A stretch of 64,000 bases of DNA from Bradyrhizobium sp. in8p8 (GTDB taxonomy: Bacteria; Pseudomonadota; Alphaproteobacteria; Rhizobiales; Xanthobacteraceae). Position 1 is the stretch's first letter; each line of letters begins with the position of its first letter. The translations under genes were made by a program, and so were the position numbers. The stretch covers positions 186,001 through 250,000 of the forward strand of contig NZ_AUGD01000009.1 of NCBI RefSeq assembly GCF_000426845.1, given 5' to 3'. Below the pieces are notes generated by a model that was given only the letters and a program-made list of their open reading frames with translations, was not told the DNA's origin and made no database searches. Of this stretch, positions 58,939-64,000 are shown in pieces.

Positions 58939-60969
58939 TCACGATTGCTTGCCGCGGCGACGCCAGCGCAGGCTTGCGATCGCGAGCACGACGATCCCGA
59001 TCCCGATCACCGAGGATGCCGCGAGGAAGCGTCCACCAGGACGATCGATGGTACGCGACCATAATGTCGGCCCCTCGCCCGGCCGCGCCAGGCGGAACGC
59101 CACCAAGCTGTCGCCGATCGAGGTACCTGCCTCGGAGTGGCCGCCGGCGCCGATCGCAACATATTGCTCGCCCTTCCAGAGATAGGTCATGGGATTGGCA
59201 ACACCGGGCACCGGCAGCCGACCCTGCCACAGCTCCTTGCCGCTGCGCCCGTCGAAGGCACGCAAATAAGCGTCCATCGCTCCGGTGAAGACGAGACCGC
59301 CGGCCGTGACAGCAAGCCCGTTGACGAGCGGCGCGCCCCAGGGCAACGGCACGCCGAGCGGGGCCAGATCCTCGGTGGTGCCGACCGTCGCCCGCCAGAG
59401 GATTTTTCCTGCCCGAACATCGACCGCGACCATCTCACCCCATGGCGGCTTGTTGCAGAGCAGCCCAAGCGGCGACGTCACCAACGCACGCGACATCGCG
59501 AACGGCGCGCCACGCTGCTGGCCGAAATCGTGACCGGGCGGCGGATTGAAACCGGCCGCCTCGGCGCGCGGGATCAGCTTGATGAGGTGAACGGCGCGAC
59601 TGGTGTTGGCATAAAGGATCTGGTTGACCGGGTCGAAGGCCGCGCTGCCCCAGTTCACCCCGCCACCGGTGAACGGAAACACCAGAGTGCCTTGCCTTGA
59701 GGGCGGCGTGAACAGGCCCTCATTGCGTGCTTCCGCGAACTGACGTTCGCAAGACGAACGGCCGATGCCGGGCATCAGAGATAGCGCATCATCGGGCGAG
59801 ATCGTCTGCGATGTCAGTGCCGGCACATGTGTCGGGAATGGCTGCGTCGGGGACAGCGCCTCTCCTTCAGCGCCGCCCTGCGGCACCGGGCGTTCCTCGA
59901 CCGGCCACACCGGCTTTCCGGTGTCACGATCGAGCACGAAGACAAAGCCCTGCTTGGTCGGCTGGATCACGACATCGCGCTGCCCTTCGCCGGTATCGAT
60001 ACGCGTGAGCGTCGGCTGCGCGGCCAGATCATAGTCCCAAACATCGTGATGCACCGTCTGGAAGGCCCATACGAGTTCGCCGGTCGCGATGCGCAATGCG
60101 ACCACCGAATTGGCGTGCTCGTTGCTGCCAGGCCGCTTGCCGCCCCAGAAGTCCGGCGATGGCGACGAGGTCGGCAGGAAGACGAGTCCGCGCGCGTCAT
60201 CGACTGACATCGGCGCCCAGACGTTGGCGTGACCGGCTTCGATGCCGTCGCGCTTGAGCGGGTCGAAGGTCCAGCGTGGCTGGCCATTGCGCGCGTCGAA
60301 CGCACGCACCATGCCGCTCGGCGCATCGACGCGGCGATTGTCGCCGATCGCGGAGCCGACCACGACCACACCGCGGCCAACCGCTGGCGGCGAAGTGACC
60401 TGGAATTCACCAGGCCAATCCAGCGGCATGCCGATCTCGAGTTTGACCTCACCGCCGTTGCCGAAATCGGCACAGGGAATTCCAGTCTTCGCGTCGAGCG
60501 CGATCAGGCGAACGTCGTTGGTGCCCATGAAGATGCGCGAGCGGCAGGCGGCCTCCGGGGGCGCCGTGTCATCGACCCAATAAGTGACGCCGCGGCAGAC
60601 ATGGCGATTGGCCGGACGCTGGTTGACCGCGATCTTCGGATCGAAGCGCCATTTCTGTACCCCTGTTCCGGGATCGAGCGCGATCACCTCGTTGAAGGGC
60701 GAGCAGAAGATGAGGCTGTCCTCGACGAACAGCGGCGTCGCCTGGAATTTGGTTCGCCGCACCACCTCGGGCGGGCGCGCGGTGAGATCGCCGGTGCGAT
60801 ATTCGAAAGCGCGGACGAGCTGACCGACATTGTCCGGCGTGATCTGTCGCAACGACGAGAAGCGCGAGCCGCCGACGTCGCCGCCCCAGCTCTGCCAGGC
60901 GAAGCATGGCGAGGCTGCAAACAATACGAACGCAGCGAATGGAGCCGCGAAAAGCTGACGCGCTCGCAA
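58939..60969 (-). CDS. PQQ-dependent (quinoprotein) dehydrogenase, membrane-anchored
   Basis: 676 residues. A signal peptide (RARQLFAAPFAAFVLFAASPCFA) precedes an eight-bladed PQQ propeller with WQSWGGDVGGSRFSSLRQI, LPTSSPSPDFWGGKRPGSNEHANSVVAL, FQTVHHDVWDYDLAAQPTL and GGVNWGSAAFDP, as in glucose/quinate dehydrogenase-type enzymes. A C-terminal helix (LAASSVIGIGIVVLAIASLRW, then RRRGK) anchors it. The start is probably TTG at 60969, with AGG six bases before, 13 bases after the small exported gene; no ATG precedes the signal peptide in a good position. Substrate unknown. Confidence 0.87.
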   Translation of the reverse strand: MRARQLFAAPFAAFVLFAASPCFAWQSWGGDVGGSRFSSLRQITPDNVGQLVRAFEYRTGDLTARPPEVVRRTKFQATPLFVEDSLIFCSPFNEVIALDPGTGVQKWRFDPKIAVNQRPANRHVCRGVTYWVDDTAPPEAACRSRIFMGTNDVRLIALDAKTGIPCADFGNGGEVKLEIGMPLDWPGEFQVTSPPAVGRGVVVVGSAIGDNRRVDAPSGMVRAFDARNGQPRWTFDPLKRDGIEAGHANVWAPMSVDDARGLVFLPTSSPSPDFWGGKRPGSNEHANSVVALRIATGELVWAFQTVHHDVWDYDLAAQPTLTRIDTGEGQRDVVIQPTKQGFVFVLDRDTGKPVWPVEERPVPQGGAEGEALSPTQPFPTHVPALTSQTISPDDALSLMPGIGRSSCERQFAEARNEGLFTPPSRQGTLVFPFTGGGVNWGSAAFDPVNQILYANTSRAVHLIKLIPRAEAAGFNPPPGHDFGQQRGAPFAMSRALVTSPLGLLCNKPPWGEMVAVDVRAGKILWRATVGTTEDLAPLGVPLPWGAPLVNGLAVTAGGLVFTGAMDAYLRAFDGRSGKELWQGRLPVPGVANPMTYLWKGEQYVAIGAGGHSEAGTSIGDSLVAFRLARPGEGPTLWSRTIDRPGGRFLAASSVIGIGIVVLAIASLRWRRRGKQS

Positions 60970-60982
60970 CGGCCGCCTCGCT

Positions 60983-61219
60983 CTATCTCGATTTCTTGGC
61001 GGGGTCGCTTGGCCGGGCGCCGCCCCACGGATCGTATTTATCCTTGGGCTCGGGGATGCGTTCGAGCGCGGCCTTGTAAGCCTTTTCGTCGACCTTGGGT
61101 GCATGGTCCGCGGGCTTGGCTCCGTCATTGGGCTGGCGCCGGCCTTGCGCCTCCGCCGATCCAGCCGCCAGCGCGAGCGCCAGCGCCAGCGCCGCTGCCG
61201 CTATGACCAAAATCCTCAT
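60983..61219 (-). CDS. Small exported protein with DPWGG motif (paralog)
   Basis: 78 residues. A signal peptide (MRILVIAAAALALALALAAG) is followed by KAYKAALERIPEPKDKYDPWGGARPSDPAKK. It is paralogous to the protein at 56925-57218. It lies directly upstream of the PQQ dehydrogenase on the same strand and is probably co-transcribed. Confidence 0.78.
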   Translation of the reverse strand: MRILVIAAAALALALALAAGSAEAQGRRQPNDGAKPADHAPKVDEKAYKAALERIPEPKDKYDPWGGARPSDPAKKSR

Positions 61220-61370
61220 CGATGCAATCCCCCTCGTGTGGGGTACAAACTAGCCCGCGATCGCGGAATAGCAAACGCCGCGCGTTCCTGGCCTCAGCAA
61301 ATCTTGATCGGCCGGGACTTCGCCGGATCGCGTTCGTGCCTATCTGTTGGCCCGCAGGGGATCCTCACGG

Positions 61371-61775
61371 ATGTTACGGATTATTGCTCATGCGGCGCTG
61401 TTCGCCGGAGCGCTCGCACTCGGGGCCTGCGGCTTTGCCGACAGCCGCGCACCGGTGCCTGAGTTCATGCGCATGAAGGAGCCCGAGCAGCCGCCGCCCG
61501 AAACGCCACCCGACGTCAAGCGCGTGGTGCGCGAGCAGATCGACGTCGTCTTTCTCCCAACGTCCTATCCGCGCGAGGTGCACGTCGCCCCACCCCATCG
61601 TGAGCTGCGAGGACTCGGCTGGACGGCATGCGTCCGCGCACAGCTCACCTCCGCGACGGGCGCGCCGCTCGGCGCCCAGACCTACCTGGTGTCCATCAAT
61701 GGCGGAAAGGTCGTGGACCGCCGGCGGGCGGAAGCCGACGACATCTGCGGCACGGAGACTTACGAGCCGATCTAG
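61371..61775 (+). CDS. Lipoprotein of unknown function
   Basis: 134 residues. MLRIIAHAALFAGALALGAC is a lipoprotein signal with lipobox A-L-G-A-C. The mature part is proline-rich at first (EPEQPPPETPPDVKRVV) and then beta-rich (TACVRAQLTSATGAPLGAQTYLVSINGGKVVDRRRA). Family not recognised. An upstream TTG frame exists, but the ATG at 61371 starts the signal. Confidence 0.75.
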   Translation: MLRIIAHAALFAGALALGACGFADSRAPVPEFMRMKEPEQPPPETPPDVKRVVREQIDVVFLPTSYPREVHVAPPHRELRGLGWTACVRAQLTSATGAPLGAQTYLVSINGGKVVDRRRAEADDICGTETYEPI

Positions 61776-61886
61776 GAACCCGTTCTGCAGCGCGTTGCGG
61801 TTCCGGGAAAAACAAGCAGCGCGGCCGGGAACGATCACTGCTTCCTCTTCTTGTTACCGCGGAGGGCAGTCTCGGAGGAGGACACG

Positions 61887-62216
61887 ATGAGGACGTTTAC
61901 GATTGCGCTGTTGGCTGGCGTCGGTGCTTTGGCAGCCGCGTCGAGTGCGAAGGCTTCCGATATCTATACAATCAGCGAGTACACCAATCCGGATCTTGTC
62001 CAGCAAGTGCGGATGGTCTGTGATGACGACGGTCGCTGCTATCGCAAGCGCAGCGGTTCGCGCGTGATCGTGCGCGACTCCTATAACTACATGCCGCGCG
62101 ACCGCTATTATGAGCGGCGGACGTATCATCGCCACCGGCATGACGGGCCGCGCGCCGGCGTGGGCATTCGCGCCCCTGGCGTCAGCGTCGGTGTGGGCGC
62201 CGGCGACCGCTGGTAA
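61887..62216 (+). CDS. Exported Arg/His/Tyr-rich protein
   Basis: 109 residues. A signal peptide (MRTFTIALLAGVGALAAASSAKA) is followed by a segment with two cysteines (MVCDDDGRCYRKR), a basic Tyr/His-rich stretch (PRDRYYERRTYHRHRHDG) and a Gly/Val end. GGAGGAGGA precedes the ATG. Function unknown; possibly envelope or metal related. Confidence 0.75.
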   Translation: MRTFTIALLAGVGALAAASSAKASDIYTISEYTNPDLVQQVRMVCDDDGRCYRKRSGSRVIVRDSYNYMPRDRYYERRTYHRHRHDGPRAGVGIRAPGVSVGVGAGDRW

Positions 62217-62283
62217 ATCAATGACGGATTGATAGGCGGGACCGGACGAGACGACTCGGCCGGTCCCGTTCCTATGACCGCCG

Positions 62284-62640
62284 TTATAGAGCGGCTGATT
62301 GCTGCTGGAACTGCTCGTAGGCCGCAATGGCATCCGCAGCGTACATCAAAGACGGCCCGCCACCCATATAGACGGTCATGCCGAGCGTCTCCTCGATCTC
62401 TTCGCGCGTTGCGCCCAGCTTGACGAGCGCCTCGGTGTGAAAGCCGATGCAGCCGTCGCAGTGTGCGGCGACACCGAGCGCCAGGGCGATGAGCTCCTTG
62501 GTCTTCTTGTCGAGCGCGCCGTCACGCGTGGCGGCCTGGGCCAGCGCGGCAAATCCTTTCATGGTGTCGGGAATGTCGCTCCGCAGCTTCTTCAGATTGG
62601 CCGAGATGTTCCGGGTGATGTCGACGTAGTTCTTGTCCAT
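62284..62640 (-). CDS. AhpD-like carboxymuconolactone decarboxylase family protein
   Basis: 118 residues. GVAAHCDGCIGFHTEALVKLGAT holds the C-x2-C-x3-H motif of AhpD-type alkyl-hydroperoxidase proteins. It starts in ATG at 62640, ten bases after the RND permease stop, and so probably ends that operon. Confidence 0.9.
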   Translation of the reverse strand: MDKNYVDITRNISANLKKLRSDIPDTMKGFAALAQAATRDGALDKKTKELIALALGVAAHCDGCIGFHTEALVKLGATREEIEETLGMTVYMGGGPSLMYAADAIAAYEQFQQQSAAL

Positions 62641-62650
62641 CGGATCCTCG

Positions 62651-64000
62651 TTAGCTGGATTTGGCTGTGGTCGGAGCCTCGCGCGGCGCACGCAAGGCGA
62701 TGTAGATCGCGGGAATCACCAGCACGGTGAGCAGCGTTGACGACGCAAGCCCGAACAGGAGCGAGATCGCCAATCCCTGAAAAATCGGATCGAGCAGGAT
62801 GGTTGCCGCCCCGATCATGGCCGCAAGCGCAGTCAGCAGGATCGGCTTGAAGCGGACTGCTCCCGCCTCCAGCACGACGTCACGGAGCGATTTGCCCCCG
62901 GCGCCGCTATGCCGGATGAAGTCCACCAGCAGAATCGAATTGCGGACGATGATGCCGGCCAGCGCTATGAAGCCGATCATCGAGGTGGCGGTGAACGGCG
63001 CCCCCAGGAGCCAGTGCCCGATCAGGATGCCGATCAGCGTCAGCGGAATCGGCGTCAGGATCACGAGCGGCAGGCGGAAGCTCCTGAACTGGGCCACGAC
63101 CAGCACATAGATGCCGAGGATCGCTGCACCGAAGGCCGCGCCCATGTCGCGGAAAGTCACCCAGGTGATTTCCCATTCGCCGTCCCATAGCAGGGTCGGA
63201 CGCGACTCGTCAGACGGCTGGCCGTGCAGGCTGATCGCGGGCTTCGGCAGCTTGCCCCAATCATGCGCTTCGACGCGATCGGCAACCGCGAGCATGCCGT
63301 AAAGCGGAGCCTCGAAGCGTCCGGCGAGCTCGGCCATCACCATGTCGGCGAAGCGGCCGTCGCGGCGGAAGATCGTGGGCGAGCCCTCCTCCACGGTCGC
63401 CTTCACGACCTGACCGAGTTCGACCACCGTCTTGCTGCCGGGCAACGTATTGGCCGGCACCGGCGTTGAGGCGAGAGCCTCGTCCCAGACCAGATCGCGC
63501 TTCCCGAGGCGCACGGCGATCTCGATCGGGTTGCGGTCCTCGCCTCGATGCGAGTAGCCGATCGAGGTGCCGCCGAAGAGCGTCTGGATCGTGTCGTAGA
63601 CATCGCGCTGCTCGACGCCGAAGAACTCGAGCCTGTCCTGGTCGATCGAGAGCCGCAGTCGCGGCCGCTTCTCGCCGATGGAATCATCGATATCGACGAT
63701 GAACGGCACTTCGGCGAAAATCTTCTTGAGCTCGGCCGTGACTGCCCGGCGCGTGGTCGCATCCGGACCGTAGACCTCGGCGAGCAGCGTCGAAAGAACC
63801 GGCGGCCCGGGGGGCACTTCGACCACCTTGATGCTGGTGCCCGGGGGCGGACCGAGCGCCTTCAGCTTCTCGCGCAGCTCGAGCGCGATTTCGTGGCTCG
63901 CACGCTTGCGCTCGCCGCGCGGCGCCAAATTGACCTGCACCTCGCCGAGCTCGGGCCTCTCCCGCAAGTAATAGTGCCGCACCAGGCCGTTGAAATTGAA
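62651..64000 (-). CDS. RND-family efflux permease (C-terminal part; start outside window)
   Basis: 449 residues of the C-terminal part are visible; the gene continues beyond 64000. The second periplasmic loop (RPRLRLSIDQDRLEFFGVEQRDVYDTIQTLFGG) and the last membrane helices (LPLVILTPIPLTLIGILIGHWLLGAPFTATSMIGFIALAGIIVRNSILLVDFIR) are AcrB/CzcA-type. It is proton-driven export of drugs or metals. The adapter gene would lie outside. Confidence 0.9.
   Translation of the reverse strand, partial: FNFNGLVRHYYLRERPELGEVQVNLAPRGERKRASHEIALELREKLKALGPPPGTSIKVVEVPPGPPVLSTLLAEVYGPDATTRRAVTAELKKIFAEVPFIVDIDDSIGEKRPRLRLSIDQDRLEFFGVEQRDVYDTIQTLFGGTSIGYSHRGEDRNPIEIAVRLGKRDLVWDEALASTPVPANTLPGSKTVVELGQVVKATVEEGSPTIFRRDGRFADMVMAELAGRFEAPLYGMLAVADRVEAHDWGKLPKPAISLHGQPSDESRPTLLWDGEWEITWVTFRDMGAAFGAAILGIYVLVVAQFRSFRLPLVILTPIPLTLIGILIGHWLLGAPFTATSMIGFIALAGIIVRNSILLVDFIRHSGAGGKSLRDVVLEAGAVRFKPILLTALAAMIGAATILLDPIFQGLAISLLFGLASSTLLTVLVIPAIYIALRAPREAPTTAKSS

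Overview
The window looks like a chromosomal segment of a Bradyrhizobium-type alphaproteobacterium (Nitrobacteraceae/Bradyrhizobiaceae). Reasons: high GC with strong third-position GC bias; the Rhizobiales grouping recA / alaS / icd; a eukaryote-type NADP-isocitrate dehydrogenase; the F1F0-ATPase zeta inhibitor next to purC; purC-purS-purQ-purL-bolA-grxD order on one strand; an alphaproteobacterial SOS box (GTTC-N7-GTTC) at recA; and several intergenic repeat types I associate with Bradyrhizobium genomes. No rRNA, CRISPR array or replication origin was seen.

Layout. 1-11.9 kb: a truncated globin-coupled chemoreceptor, a Crp/Fnr regulator with N-terminal cysteines, a PAS-GGDEF-EAL protein, an acyl-CoA ligase, an orphan SecD-like secreted protein, a three-helix membrane protein with a cyclic-nucleotide domain, murI, an HpcH/HpaI aldolase and an E2-like acyltransferase. 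12-15.4 kb: rpsD with promoter, leader hairpin and terminator; an antitoxin with a frameshifted ParE-like toxin; threonine aldolase; macro-domain protein; monothiol glutaredoxin. 15.6-27.6 kb: the purine genes purC-S-Q-L, bolA and grxD keep order on the minus strand but are spread out by other genes (egtB-egtD, LtrA, DUF427, DUF1328, acyltransferase, thioesterase, EamA transporter). 27.9-36.2 kb: zeta subunit, then a seven-gene minus-strand run OsmC - acyl-CoA-dehydrogenase-like - rhodanese - substrate-binding protein - permease - ATPase - cyanase, faced by a divergent TetR. This reads as a cyanate (perhaps thiocyanate or organosulfur) uptake and detoxification unit and is the best candidate for an undescribed pathway. 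36.3-51.5 kb: DUF1254 protein, a TrmJ-DUF559 fusion, icd, a cyclic-nucleotide-gated K+ channel behind alaS, a tandem glycine riboswitch controlling gcvT-gcvH-gcvP, a decayed gene, and recA.

51.59-55.20 kb is a discrete mobile element: 10-bp perfect inverted repeats starting GGT, an 8-bp target duplication, one IS1-type transposase and passenger cargo (a 308-residue acidic-tailed protein, a tRNA-like cloverleaf, a HicB-like protein and a 98-residue protein). It sits just upstream of the intact recA promoter. 55.3-64 kb holds many small exported or membrane proteins (two sharing a DPWGG motif), DUF2798, hotdog thioesterase, HdeA, PilZ, a PQQ dehydrogenase, an AhpD-like protein and the end of an RND efflux permease.
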